Part shown: piece after piece, positions 54,077-63,093 of the stretch | How positions within the stretch are numbered: the stretch's first letter is position 1 | How the letters are laid out: every line of letters starts with the position of its first letter | NCBI GenBank assembly: GCA_034440455.1 | Contig: JAWXCB010000078.1 | Span: forward strand, 45,651-109,650 | Direction of reading: 5' to 3' | From: JAWXCB01 sp034440455 | GTDB lineage: Bacteria > Bacteroidota > Bacteroidia > Chitinophagales > CAIOSU01 | DNA: 64,000 nucleotides | Notes under the pieces: generated by a model | Told to the model about the DNA's origin: nothing | What the model saw: the letters and a program-made list of their open reading frames with translations, nothing else | The model's database searches: none | Position numbers and translations under genes: made by a program

Positions 54077-55120
54077 TTAATTTCCGGGAGATAAAGTGAT
54101 TTCATCAAAATTTTCTGATGGCATTCCCCAGTTGTCATCGTTAATGTAAAATGTTTGCTTGCGATAAAGCATGTATTTGGCGGCTTCCCAAATGAAGTCG
54201 TGCGCCAAGCCGGGGCGTTTTTCCCAAAATTTAATTTTCTGCACCGGGTCCATTGATTCCCATCCGGTGTCGTGCTCGATGTGGTAGGTGCAGGCTTCCC
54301 TGCCGAAAATCACTTGCTTGTAATCTTTTGTAATCGCCATCATCAAAGCGAATGTGTCAATGTGCAGCGAGTAAAGATCCAGCTCTAAATATCCTTTGAT
54401 ATCATCCCATCCTTCGCGGTGCATCATGGTAAAATCTCCGCATGCTTCTGCATCAAGCGGGCGCAGTTTGTATTGCACCTCGTCATACAAATGCTTCAGG
54501 CGCATGGAATTAATCGTGTCAATGAGACGCAGGGTAAAATCATTGCGCGGAACGAGGTGGGGCCATTCGCCTATGAAAAGATAGCGCGGGTCCTTACCGA
54601 GTCGCTTGATGATATTTTTCCCGCAAAATTCAAGCGCCTGCTCCACAGTCCAGTCAACTTCAATTTTATTCGGAACATCACATCTTCCAGCGCGATAGTA
54701 ACTCCGCTTGTCAAAAGCATTGTTCTTCAGCACGGTCATCAGCGCATCAGAAAAAAGCAAATCCACATTTGAACACAGGATGAAATCGCTCTTTGCTCTG
54801 CGGATGCCTACATTCTTAGCAATCATCTGGAAAAGCGGAATTTCAGCGCCCATCTTGTAGCGGGCGTGAATTCTATTCGGCACAACGATGTAGCGAACAG
54901 TCAGGTAGTCATCTGCTTGCGGCTTGGGAAGCACTTCATTCAGCAACGGCTTTTCGGCAGAGGGATTCCATTCCACAAAAATCAACTCAACGGGTAGTTG
55001 GAATTTTTTTGTTTGATGCAGCAAGCCCCTCATGAAGATGCTCATACGCTTGAACATCTCCCCGCCATGGTTGTCATTGCGCGAGGTAACGATAATAGAA
55101 AGCTTGGGAGCGAGATTCAT
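54077..55120 (-). CDS. GT-A-type glycosyltransferase
   Basis: A 347-aa cytosolic protein starting with the GT-A beta strand PKLSIIVTSRNDNHGG and continuing with LIFVEWNPSAEKPLL, QMIAKNVGIRRAKSDFILCSNVD and LLFSDALM. NVD at 118-120 takes the place of the metal-binding DxD motif. Acceptor-side features include CGDFTMMHREGWDDIKGY and HIDTFALMMAI. It resembles glycosyltransferases that build surface polysaccharide. It is 15 bases downstream of the nucleotide-sugar dehydrogenase gene, with which it is probably co-transcribed. Donor and acceptor sugars cannot be read. Confidence 0.8.
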   Translation of the reverse strand: MNLAPKLSIIVTSRNDNHGGEMFKRMSIFMRGLLHQTKKFQLPVELIFVEWNPSAEKPLLNEVLPKPQADDYLTVRYIVVPNRIHARYKMGAEIPLFQMIAKNVGIRRAKSDFILCSNVDLLFSDALMTVLKNNAFDKRSYYRAGRCDVPNKIEVDWTVEQALEFCGKNIIKRLGKDPRYLFIGEWPHLVPRNDFTLRLIDTINSMRLKHLYDEVQYKLRPLDAEACGDFTMMHREGWDDIKGYLELDLYSLHIDTFALMMAITKDYKQVIFGREACTYHIEHDTGWESMDPVQKIKFWEKRPGLAHDFIWEAAKYMLYRKQTFYINDDNWGMPSENFDEITLSPGN

Positions 55121-55135
55121 CAGGGCTGCGAGGCG

Positions 55136-56242
55136 TCAGTTTCGTTCCTCATAGATAAACAAATCTCCGTAATTTTTTCTGACTTCTTCAATCACGGATT
55201 TTGTGTCGCGCACTTTCACGCGCTTCCCTGCCTGCGCCAGTTTCACTGCCAGAGCCAGCGGCTGAGATTCTTCCAGCAGGTTGATGCCTGGCTTGTAGGT
55301 TACATAATCGAAAACAATTTCATGTCCGTTTACATGCTGGCGCATCCATTGCTGAAACATGAAGTCAAGATGATGCGCATTAGTTTGGTCGGTAGCGCGG
55401 CTAATCAGCAGGTCATAATTGATTTTGCTTGCAAACAATTCCAGCGCGCGATTATCACGCGGAAAGCAGGGACCGCCAAAACCAAATCCGTGTTTCAGAT
55501 ATTTCTCCCCTATCCTGCTGTCGCTCCCGATTGCGCTGAGAATTTTATCAGGCTCTGCTCCTACGGAAACAGCGAGATCGCCAATGGCGTTTGCGAAAGA
55601 AATTTTTGTAGTGAGAAAACAATTCGTTGCGAGTTTGCAGATTTCTGCGCTCAGGCGATTCATTCTGCAATATGTCGGATTGCTTTTGCAAAGCTTGCGA
55701 TATATCTGCTCAATGGCATCACCCGCTTCTTTATCAGCCTCGCCAATCAACACCTGGTCAGGATAAAGTTGATTTTGAATGATGCTGCCCTGCGCGATAA
55801 ATTCAGGATTGTAACTTACCGTGTAATTAAAAGCCTCCATCTGCTTCGCGATTGTGTCACAATAGCCGGGCATGGTAGTGCAGGAGATTACGAGATGTTT
55901 TTTCTGGTCTTGCCTTCCGAAAGAAATCAATTGATGCAGTACGCGTTCAACCTGCGAATGGTCATAACCGCCTTCTGCGGAAGTGGGGGTTGCAACAGCC
56001 AAGAATAAAACATTTGATTCGGCTACTGCTGTCTTAATATCTTCAGTGGCTGTGAAATTGTGCGAGGCGCGCAGCAATTCATTCACCTGCGGCTCCTGCG
56101 AAAAGTATGTTTTTTCATTCAATTGCCAGATGTAATCAGGATTCATATCCACGCCAACCACGCGGAAGCCGCTGCGTTCAAGATTCAGCGCAAAGCACAG
56201 CCCCAACTTCCCGATTCCGATGATCCCGATTGTTTCAGACAT
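55136..56242 (-). CDS. UDP-glucose/GDP-mannose dehydrogenase family protein
   Basis: A 368-aa enzyme with an N-terminal NAD-binding Rossmann fold (IGIIGIGKLGLCFALNLE). LFLAVATPTSAEGGYD, SYNPEFIAQG and YCRMNRLSAEICKLATNCFL follow, and the catalytic cysteine lies in FGFGGPCFPRDN (Cys259). It would oxidise a nucleotide sugar to the uronic acid in two NAD-dependent steps. At 368 residues it is shorter than the usual 430-450, mainly in the C-terminal domain (YKPGINLLEESQPL to the end), so the exact substrate is open. The following glycosyltransferase gene suggests supply of a precursor for surface glycan. Confidence 0.85.
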   Translation of the reverse strand: MSETIGIIGIGKLGLCFALNLERSGFRVVGVDMNPDYIWQLNEKTYFSQEPQVNELLRASHNFTATEDIKTAVAESNVLFLAVATPTSAEGGYDHSQVERVLHQLISFGRQDQKKHLVISCTTMPGYCDTIAKQMEAFNYTVSYNPEFIAQGSIIQNQLYPDQVLIGEADKEAGDAIEQIYRKLCKSNPTYCRMNRLSAEICKLATNCFLTTKISFANAIGDLAVSVGAEPDKILSAIGSDSRIGEKYLKHGFGFGGPCFPRDNRALELFASKINYDLLISRATDQTNAHHLDFMFQQWMRQHVNGHEIVFDYVTYKPGINLLEESQPLALAVKLAQAGKRVKVRDTKSVIEEVRKNYGDLFIYEERN

Positions 56243-56388
56243 GGTTGAATTTGCCGTGCGCTAAGTTATGTTTTTCCCTGAAGGAATGAGCAACGGCAAA
56301 CCTCAAAATACCTAAAGAAAAAGGAAGAATCAAATGTGAATTAGGATGGGTGTCGGGCACTTTCATTGAAGCGTATTGAGGGTTGGCT

Positions 56389-56484
56389 TCTCCCCTTGTA
56401 GGGGAGACACAGAGGGATAATTTACTGAGTAGGCTTATCGGAAATTTTTGAAATACCCCTTTGTATTTCCCCTACAAGGGGAAA
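56389..56484. repeat. Paired palindromic repeat element
   Basis: Two inverted copies of a self-complementary CCCCTTGTAGGGG core (56389-56407 and 56466-56484) can form either two small hairpins or one long one. The class resembles the element at 51444. The rest of the spacer 56243-56547 shows no gene. Confidence 0.6.
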
Positions 56485-56547
56485 GACACGCTCATTGCAA
56501 GTCTGATACACCCTTTATGATGTCGAACGCTTTCTGTAAAAACGATT

Positions 56548-57594
56548 TTATTTGTACGCAACAGCCGCACTTGCGGGTCCTGCGAGCGGAATCACTTCTA
56601 CCCTGCTGAAGCCTGCTTCTTTCGTCCATGTTTCAAAATCGGCTCCGGTGTAATCAAAAGCAACTCCGAATTCAATAAGCATGTTCAGCGACATCATTAA
56701 TCCAAACGTATTTTTTCTGCGGTCGTCATCAATGAGCGCTTCTATGACAATGAACGCCCCTCCTTTCGGCAATGCGTTGTATGCTTTTTTAATGAGCATT
56801 TTTTTGTTTTCCAAATCCCAATCATGCAAAATCATTCCCATTGTGATGACATCGGCTTTCGGAAATTCATCCTTGAAGAAATCTACCGTTCCTGTTTTTA
56901 CTCGTCCTGCCATGCCATGCAATTCAATCGTTTCTTTTGCAATCGGAACAACGGGAGGCAAGTCAAGCGTGGTGCAGGAGATATGGGGGTTGTGTTTGGC
57001 AACCTGAATAGATAAAATACCCGCTGCACCGCCAACATCACACAGCGTTTTGTAGGGCGAGAAATCAAACTTATTTGCGAGCGCAATGAAGTTACCTGTT
57101 GATACGCCTGACATGGCGTTGATGAATTGCTTCAGGCGCGATGAGTCTGCATACAACTCTTCAAACATAGATGTTCCGTGATGCTTCATTTCGTTTTGCG
57201 GTTTTCCTGTAATCAGCGCTTCATCTAAATCAGCCCAGAATCTGAACAAACGGTCATTCGCCATTTCAAGGATGCCGCCAATGTATGTCGGTTTGTTTTT
57301 ATCGAGGAATATTTCTGTTTCCTGCGTGTTGCCGTATTTGGCTGTTTCAAGCAATCCTGTTCTTTTCAGAAATCCCATTGCTACCAGCCCGTCAAGAAAA
57401 TCATAAACTCCCCTATCGTGCAGGCTTAGCGCCTGTTGAATTTCTTTTCCCGATAACATCTTATTGCCGCCCAGCGTGGTGAACACACCCAGCTTAACTC
57501 CTGATAACAATGCTTTCGATGCGAAGAAACCCATTCCGGTTTCCATGATTCTTGCAGGATTGATTTGTGTTTGTGACGCAGTTTGAGTTTCCAT
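56548..57594 (-). CDS. SAM-dependent O-methyltransferase (hydroxyneurosporene/CrtF-like family)
   Basis: A 348-aa enzyme with an N-terminal winged-helix dimerisation domain (residues 10-95, LSGVKLGVFTTLGG, RGVYDFLDGLVAMGFLKR). The C-terminal Rossmann methyltransferase domain has CDVGGAAGILSIQVAK (185-200), GRVKTGTVDFF, MGMILHDWDLENKKMLIKKAY with a likely catalytic His257, and PKGGAFIVIEALI. The architecture matches plant-type O-methyltransferases and bacterial CrtF. No carotenoid genes are adjacent, so the substrate (a phenol, quinone or tetraketide) is unknown. It is monocistronic, flanked by palindromic repeats. Confidence 0.85.
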   Translation of the reverse strand: METQTASQTQINPARIMETGMGFFASKALLSGVKLGVFTTLGGNKMLSGKEIQQALSLHDRGVYDFLDGLVAMGFLKRTGLLETAKYGNTQETEIFLDKNKPTYIGGILEMANDRLFRFWADLDEALITGKPQNEMKHHGTSMFEELYADSSRLKQFINAMSGVSTGNFIALANKFDFSPYKTLCDVGGAAGILSIQVAKHNPHISCTTLDLPPVVPIAKETIELHGMAGRVKTGTVDFFKDEFPKADVITMGMILHDWDLENKKMLIKKAYNALPKGGAFIVIEALIDDDRRKNTFGLMMSLNMLIEFGVAFDYTGADFETWTKEAGFSRVEVIPLAGPASAAVAYK

Positions 57595-57688
57595 GTGGTA
57601 GGGTTTTTTTGAAAAGGGATTTTTTTGAAAAGTAGAAATTTAATCGGGATAAATAAAATAGAGTGATGAATCAGTTTGAGCGCAATCT

Positions 57689-57752
57689 GTCATGTTGAGT
57701 TTATCGAAACATGGTGAGGACTTGCGCCACCCTTCGATAAACTCAGGGTGAC
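57689..57752. repeat. Dispersed palindromic intergenic repeat
   Basis: TGAGTTTATCGAA pairs perfectly with TTCGATAAACTCA, with outer GTCA/TGAC, around a loop of 24 bases. A REP-like element between two minus-strand genes. Confidence 0.65.
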
Positions 57753-57787
57753 TGCATTTCTAAAATTCAAAATGAGTCACTTCACTC

Positions 57788-59800
57788 TTATTCTACTTTA
57801 CTCAGCTTTTGAACGAAGCGCTGTTGCTGATTTTCAACGAGCACCATGTAAATGCCTGCGCTCCAGTTCGTAGTGTTGATGGTTTTTAAATCGGCAGTTA
57901 TGTTGCTGAGTTGTTCGTAATAAACTTCCTGTCCGATGCTGTTCAATACTTTTATTGTAACAGCCTGATTTGTGAATGCGGATAAGTTCAATGTGATTTT
58001 ATCATTTGCCGGATTTGGAAAAATGTTGAATCCTGAATCACCGCTTGTTGCATTTCTAATTCCTGTCGCCACGCTGTCAACGCCCCATGCATATTCAATG
58101 GAAAGCGTGTCCACCGTTATTTTGGCGTAATACACGGATTGCGCTGCGAGCGAATCATAATACCATTCTTCTGTGAACTGCGATTGATGAATAATGTCTT
58201 TGAAATTGCTGAAACTGCCATACATGATGGAGTCGCCTACCATGAGCGCCCATGTTTGTCCGCCAGATGTTTCACATGCGCGCACGTTATTTATTTCACC
58301 GATGCAGCTTCTGCGCACCGCCACATAGCTGTTTTCTTCTCGCCCAATCAGCCACAAGCTATCCTCCGCCACTTCATCAAAATCGGAATCCCTCCAATGC
58401 AAAGCCACGTCTTTATTTGAAAAGCGATTACTCAGAATTACAGGAACAGGCTCTGGGCGATACATGATTAAAGCGAGATTCTTTTTCTGTTGCACATAAG
58501 GAAGATGCGAATTTGCATTATCAGAATTGCGGTCGTCCCAATTGGCTTTTACTTCACCGGAAGCCGTGTAAACTGCGATAGTGCCTACATTCGCCATGGA
58601 CGTGTGTTGTTGAAAGCCCACTTTTCCTTTCCAAAAATCGAGCACTGATGCTAAGGTGACGGAGTTGTTTTTAAAGATGTGAATATCCTGCCCGCTGATG
58701 ACCGAGCTTTTGGAGACTACACTGAGATTTGTAGAAAAAGAAGGAAAATTTTGTGGTGAAATAAAAGAAATGGGGCGTAACAATTCAAAATCAACATGCC
58801 TCCACATATTGGAATCTACCAGCAACTGCGTGGTTTGCTGCACCACATCAGGATGGAAATACGCGCCTGAACTCCATTGAAAAACAACTTTATCAACTGC
58901 CGACATTCCGCTGTTCAGCACAAAGCCGCTGTCAAGCGTATGCCCGATTTGATATACCGTGTCTAATTCGGCAGTCCAGGAAGCAATAACAGAGTCCACG
59001 GGAAGCGTTGAACTTGCAAGAAAACCACCGGCATGTGACGCCCCGTCAGGAGCTTCACCAAATCCTGTTAAGAGATAAATAAGATTATTATGATTTTGTC
59101 CGTAAGGATTTTCATACTTGCCTGAATAATTTCTTCCGGCAACGGGAAAGAAAACACCCTTATCATTGGTTAGCAATAACATGTCTTTCAGCAAGCGTTG
59201 CGCTGCCAGTGTTGCCAGGTTTTTTATTTGAACATCTTGCGCGAAATCCGCAAGGTTGAGCAAGCCGCTTAATGAAAAAGGCGCATAGGTAGAGGAGAAA
59301 AATTCGTAGAACCCATATTGCACTTTCAACTCTAAATAATGGCGCAGCCGGGCATCTAATGTGTTATCAATTGTGCGTCCGTATTTTTCATGCAGCAGCC
59401 AATCAGACGACATCCACATAATCATGTGATTTTCCGACCAGTAGTTGCGCACCGTATCATCTTTATTTATCCAATAGGGAACGGAATTGAGTACCGGTAG
59501 AATCTGAGCATCGTAAGTTCCGTTGGTAAAAAACAAAATGCGGATCAGCTTTACAATTGTGAAGTCGCTTGTAGTGCCTGCCGCGATACCAGCCAGCATA
59601 TCATTGAGAACAGCAGAATCAAGCGGAACACCCTGATATGCCTGAAGGGTGATAGCATCCCCTCCAAAATTGGCAAGTGCAGTGTTGGTGTAATCCGTTC
59701 TGCGCTGCTCGTAAGCCGGGTCGTTTCCGAATGCAGGCAGGCAACAGCCGCAAATAATTAATAAACATAATCCCCAAAAAAGCTGACGGTTCGATTTCAT
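57788..59800 (-). CDS. Secreted T9SS protein, possibly carbohydrate-active (670 aa)
   Basis: Signal peptide MKSNRQLFWGLCLLIICGCC ending near AFG. Residues 30-330 are helical, with NYWSENHMIMWMSSDWLLHEKYG, YGFYEFFSSTYAPFSLSGLLNLADF and AGRNYSGKYENPYGQNHNNLIY. The pattern is reminiscent of an alpha/alpha toroid as in polysaccharide lyases. Residues 330-570 are beta-rich (HIFKNNSVTLASVLDFWKG, GEVKANWDDRN). The last 80 residues are a type A T9SS tail (IFPNPANDKITLNL, LNSIGQEVYYEQL, KLSKVE). It lies 28 bases downstream of the DUF1961 gene and is probably co-transcribed. The His/Trp/Tyr-rich motifs suggest an active site, but no family was recognised with certainty. Confidence 0.7.
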   Translation of the reverse strand: MKSNRQLFWGLCLLIICGCCLPAFGNDPAYEQRRTDYTNTALANFGGDAITLQAYQGVPLDSAVLNDMLAGIAAGTTSDFTIVKLIRILFFTNGTYDAQILPVLNSVPYWINKDDTVRNYWSENHMIMWMSSDWLLHEKYGRTIDNTLDARLRHYLELKVQYGFYEFFSSTYAPFSLSGLLNLADFAQDVQIKNLATLAAQRLLKDMLLLTNDKGVFFPVAGRNYSGKYENPYGQNHNNLIYLLTGFGEAPDGASHAGGFLASSTLPVDSVIASWTAELDTVYQIGHTLDSGFVLNSGMSAVDKVVFQWSSGAYFHPDVVQQTTQLLVDSNMWRHVDFELLRPISFISPQNFPSFSTNLSVVSKSSVISGQDIHIFKNNSVTLASVLDFWKGKVGFQQHTSMANVGTIAVYTASGEVKANWDDRNSDNANSHLPYVQQKKNLALIMYRPEPVPVILSNRFSNKDVALHWRDSDFDEVAEDSLWLIGREENSYVAVRRSCIGEINNVRACETSGGQTWALMVGDSIMYGSFSNFKDIIHQSQFTEEWYYDSLAAQSVYYAKITVDTLSIEYAWGVDSVATGIRNATSGDSGFNIFPNPANDKITLNLSAFTNQAVTIKVLNSIGQEVYYEQLSNITADLKTINTTNWSAGIYMVLVENQQQRFVQKLSKVE

Positions 59801-59828
59801 GTCAATAAATTTAAGATACTAAGGTTCA

Positions 59829-60554
59829 TCATTTTATAATAGCGCAATCCCATACCTGAAAATTACGATAAGCAAAACGAGTCCACTTCATTTGGCGGAA
59901 ACCAATTTTGCCGCCCGCGAGAATATTTCCGAAACTTTCGCCATCATCCGTCCAGTCAATCACTTTCCGCTCGTCAATATACAGGATAATTCTACCTCCG
60001 TATTTTATCAATTGCAGCTTATGAACGGCTGTTGAATTTACCGCGATGCCGGGATTATCTGACTGCACTTTGTGAAATCCCCTGTTCTTGCGCAAGTTGG
60101 CAATTTCCCGCTCCGGCTCATTTTTCGGATTGGCATAATAAGAGATGTGATAATTATTGATTGCGCCTTTGGTGTATTGCGTAAAACTGCCGTTCCGTTT
60201 TGGGAGTGTAGCGTCAAACAGAGATTCGCCCTTCAATCCCTTGGCGGCAAAAAACACAATGCACAATCCCGCTTCCGTTTCAAGGTTTTGCGCCTCCCAT
60301 TCCGCAATGAAATTTTCAGGAAAATCCTGCGGGCACCAAAACACATGATGCCCCGCTTCATCGGGCGAATACATTTGCATCCATCCGTCTTTAAATTCGG
60401 TTTTCCCTGCGCCTTCCATCACCCAGCCGCTTGATTGTTCTTCTTTTGAGAACGTGTTTGAATACAACAAGTCGCCTTTCTGATATTCCTGCGCAAGCAT
60501 AGAAACTGAAAGAAGCAATTGCAAAACAACCAGTGTAATTGACCTATTTTTCAT
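59829..60554 (-). CDS. DUF1961 family secreted protein
   Basis: A 241-aa protein with signal peptide MKNRSITLVVLQLLLSVSMLAQ and a single concanavalin-like beta-sandwich domain: GDLLYSNTFSKEEQSSGW, HHVFWCPQDFPENFIAEWEAQ, GLCIVFFAAKGLKGESLFD, INNYHISYYANPKNEPEREIANLRKNRGF and IILYIDERKVIDWTDDG. These are typical of DUF1961, a lyase- or lectin-like family often found with polysaccharide-degrading genes. It is the first gene of a two-gene unit with the 670-aa T9SS protein. No sorting tail is visible, so it is probably periplasmic. Confidence 0.8.
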   Translation of the reverse strand: MKNRSITLVVLQLLLSVSMLAQEYQKGDLLYSNTFSKEEQSSGWVMEGAGKTEFKDGWMQMYSPDEAGHHVFWCPQDFPENFIAEWEAQNLETEAGLCIVFFAAKGLKGESLFDATLPKRNGSFTQYTKGAINNYHISYYANPKNEPEREIANLRKNRGFHKVQSDNPGIAVNSTAVHKLQLIKYGGRIILYIDERKVIDWTDDGESFGNILAGGKIGFRQMKWTRFAYRNFQVWDCAIIK

Positions 60555-60657
60555 CTCATCGCCAAGATAACAACAATAGCAAACCTTCTACCTACTCATA
60601 GGTATTTTCCGGCATTAAAAATCTTCGCCCTCTTTCAATTTCTAACTTAGCCTGCGG

Positions 60658-60891
60658 ATGCTACCCCTCAATTCATTGACATTAAAGCCCGGTAAAACAG
60701 GCATTATTCATTCACTAAAAGAGTCGCACATTTCACCCAAACTGCTCGAAATGGGTTTTCTTCCCGGAAAAGAAATAAGGCTGTTGCGCACTGCGCCAGG
60801 GGGCAGTCCGCTCTATCTGGATTTGCAGGGACACTTTATCGCGCTGCGCAAAGATGAAGCGGAAGTTATCGTACTCAAGAGCGGCAACTAA
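60658..60891 (+). CDS. feoA: Ferrous iron transport protein A
   Basis: A 77-aa cytosolic SH3-like domain (LNSLTLKPGKTGIIHSL, LLEMGFLPGKEIRLLRTAPGG, SPLYLDLQGHFIALRKDEA). It is the small regulatory partner of FeoB. Its stop codon overlaps the feoB start by one base (TAATG), so the two are translationally coupled. No Fur box was recognised in the short leader. Confidence 0.93.
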   Translation: MLPLNSLTLKPGKTGIIHSLKESHISPKLLEMGFLPGKEIRLLRTAPGGSPLYLDLQGHFIALRKDEAEVIVLKSGN

Positions 60892-62981
60892 TGATCCTTG
60901 CGCTGATTGGAAATCCCAATGCGGGAAAAACATCTGTCTTTAATCATCTCACCGGAATGCGGCAGAAAACGGGCAACTTTCCCGGGGTAACGGTTGATAA
61001 AAAAACAGGCGGGCTTACCTTGCCCGATGGAACGGAAGCTACCATAATTGATTTGCCTGGCGCATACAGCCTCTATCCCAATTCGATGGACGAGCGCATT
61101 GCCACTGACATTCTCTGCAACCGAAATAGCGCTTCTTATCCCGCTCTTGCTCTTTATGTTGCGGATGTGAATAATCTTGAGCGACACCTGCTGCTTTGCT
61201 CTCAACTGATTGACCTTGAAATACCGGTGTTGCTTGCGCTCACGATGACCGACATTGCCGAAACCAATGGTTTGCATTGCGCTATGCAAAGTCTTGCAGA
61301 GGAATTGGGAGTTGAAATTGTGCAAGTGAATGGAAGAACGGGCAGCGGGATCACTGAATTAATCAGTCGTATTCCCGCAGCGAAATTGCGTAAGTCAAAA
61401 CGATTTAGTGATACCCGCAGTTTTGCTCCGCAAACAGTTGACGCGCTGAAAAAAATATTTCCCGATGAAAACGATTACTCCGCGCTGCTCCTTGCGCATC
61501 ATCACCAGCGTTTTGATTTCATTAATGCTTCACAGAAAAATGAAATCAGCCGCATAACTACTACAGGATTTAATAGTCTGCAACTGCAAGTGCAGGAAAC
61601 GCTGGCGCGTTATGAAAAAATCACCGCACTGCTGCGCAGGGCAGTGACGCAGGAGAAGAAAAACGAACAGGAAACATTTACCGAGAAGATTGACAAGCTG
61701 CTCACGCATCGCGTGTTTGGTTCGCTTATTTTTTTGGCGGTGTTGTTCTTTGTATTTCAGGCAATCTTCGCGTGGGCAACTTACCCGATGGAATGGATTG
61801 ACTCGGGTTTCAGTGAATTAGGTTCGCTTGCAAAAACGCATCTTCCGCATGGTGTGATAAATGATTTGCTCACCGAAGGCATTCTTCCCGGCTTGTCGGG
61901 CATCTGCATTTTCATTCCGCAAATCACCATTCTGTTCGCGTTGATTATTTTTCTTGAAGACGTTGGCTACATGTCGCGCACGATATTTCTTTCTGACAGC
62001 ATCATGCGCAAATTCGGATTGAACGGCAGAAGTATCGTGTCCCTATTTTCAGGACTTGCATGTGCAGTACCTGCTATTATGACCACGCGCACTATCACGA
62101 ATTGGAAAGAGCGGTTAATTACAATCATGGTTACTCCGCTGATGAGTTGTTCCGCGCGTATTCCTGTTTATACCATCTTAGTCGCGCTGGTGATTCCTGG
62201 TGATAGCAGCATCGCTTTTTTTGACATGCGGGGTTTGCTCATGTTGGGATTATACATGCTGGGAGTTTTCGCAGCGCTCATTTCAGCGTTTGTTCTTAAG
62301 AAAATTATCAAGACAAACGAGCAGAGCTATCTCGTGATGGAATTGCCTTCTTACAAAATTCCAAATTGGAAAAACATCGCGTTCACGGTTTTTGAAAAGG
62401 TGAAAATATTTGTGACACAGGCTGGGAAAGTCATCTTCATCATCTCCATCGTGCTGTGGTTCCTTGCGTCTTATGGTCCGAAAAAAGCAATGGGTGAAGC
62501 GGAGAATATTCCTGTGTCTTTGACGAATGAAACACTCACGCAAGAGCAAGTGAACGACATCATCGCAGCAAGAAAGATGCAAGCATCTTATGCGGGACAA
62601 TTAGGAAGATTCATTGAGCCTGTGATAGAACCGCTTGGATTTGATTGGAAGATTGGCATTGCGCTGATTACTTCGTTTGCTGCGCGTGAAGTGTTTGTTG
62701 GAACAATCGCAACGCTATACAGCGTGGGTCGTGAGCAAAGCGATGAAAGCATTTTAGAAAAAATGCGCAGTGAAATTAATCCTCAAACAGGATTGCAAGT
62801 GTTTACTCCCGCTGTTGTGTTTTCTCTTTTGATTTTTTATGTATTCGCGATGCAGTGCATGAGCACAATCGCTGTGGTGAAGCGCGAAACAAAAAGCTGG
62901 AAGTGGGCGGGAATTCAGTTTGTGTATATGACTGCGCTTGCGTATGTAGCGAGTTTTATCACGTATCAGTTAATGAGTTAA
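60891..62981 (+). CDS. feoB: Ferrous iron transporter B
   Basis: A 696-aa inner-membrane Fe(II) transporter. The N-terminal G-protein domain has GNPNAGKTSVFNHLTG (P-loop, residues 7-15), the G2/G3 segments FPGVTVDKKTG and DLPGAYSLYPNSMDER, and the ALTMTDIAE variant of the G4 motif. A helical GDI region follows. The membrane half starts near residue 280 (VFGSLIFLAVLFFVFQAIF) and includes the two Gate motifs with the conserved cysteines (SGLACAVPAIMTTR and MSCSARIPVY). The end is a typical last-helix segment (TIAVVKRETKSWKWAGIQF). Translation is coupled to feoA; a short hairpin follows. Confidence 0.97.
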   Translation: MILALIGNPNAGKTSVFNHLTGMRQKTGNFPGVTVDKKTGGLTLPDGTEATIIDLPGAYSLYPNSMDERIATDILCNRNSASYPALALYVADVNNLERHLLLCSQLIDLEIPVLLALTMTDIAETNGLHCAMQSLAEELGVEIVQVNGRTGSGITELISRIPAAKLRKSKRFSDTRSFAPQTVDALKKIFPDENDYSALLLAHHHQRFDFINASQKNEISRITTTGFNSLQLQVQETLARYEKITALLRRAVTQEKKNEQETFTEKIDKLLTHRVFGSLIFLAVLFFVFQAIFAWATYPMEWIDSGFSELGSLAKTHLPHGVINDLLTEGILPGLSGICIFIPQITILFALIIFLEDVGYMSRTIFLSDSIMRKFGLNGRSIVSLFSGLACAVPAIMTTRTITNWKERLITIMVTPLMSCSARIPVYTILVALVIPGDSSIAFFDMRGLLMLGLYMLGVFAALISAFVLKKIIKTNEQSYLVMELPSYKIPNWKNIAFTVFEKVKIFVTQAGKVIFIISIVLWFLASYGPKKAMGEAENIPVSLTNETLTQEQVNDIIAARKMQASYAGQLGRFIEPVIEPLGFDWKIGIALITSFAAREVFVGTIATLYSVGREQSDESILEKMRSEINPQTGLQVFTPAVVFSLLIFYVFAMQCMSTIAVVKRETKSWKWAGIQFVYMTALAYVASFITYQLMS

Positions 62982-62983
62982 CG

Positions 62984-63001
62984 CCTTCGGAGAAGGTTTT
63001 T
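62984..63001 (+). terminator. Short terminator-like hairpin after feoB
   Basis: A 5-bp stem (CCTTC/GAAGG) with a three-base loop followed by five T, two bases after the feoB stop. Weak stem. Confidence 0.45.
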
Positions 63002-63093
63002 GAATAAATAACTCGAAGCGGAGGTTTAGGAGGAAGAACACAGGAAGTAGTTCGCGCCAGTTGGCGAAAGAATAGTTTTTAAATCTAAACAGC

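Noticed and set aside
54998..56008. Plus-strand ORF of 336 codons opposite the glycosyltransferase and dehydrogenase genes
   Set aside because: It is the antisense of two clear enzyme genes with intact motifs. Its translation is Cys/His/Phe-rich without any domain pattern.
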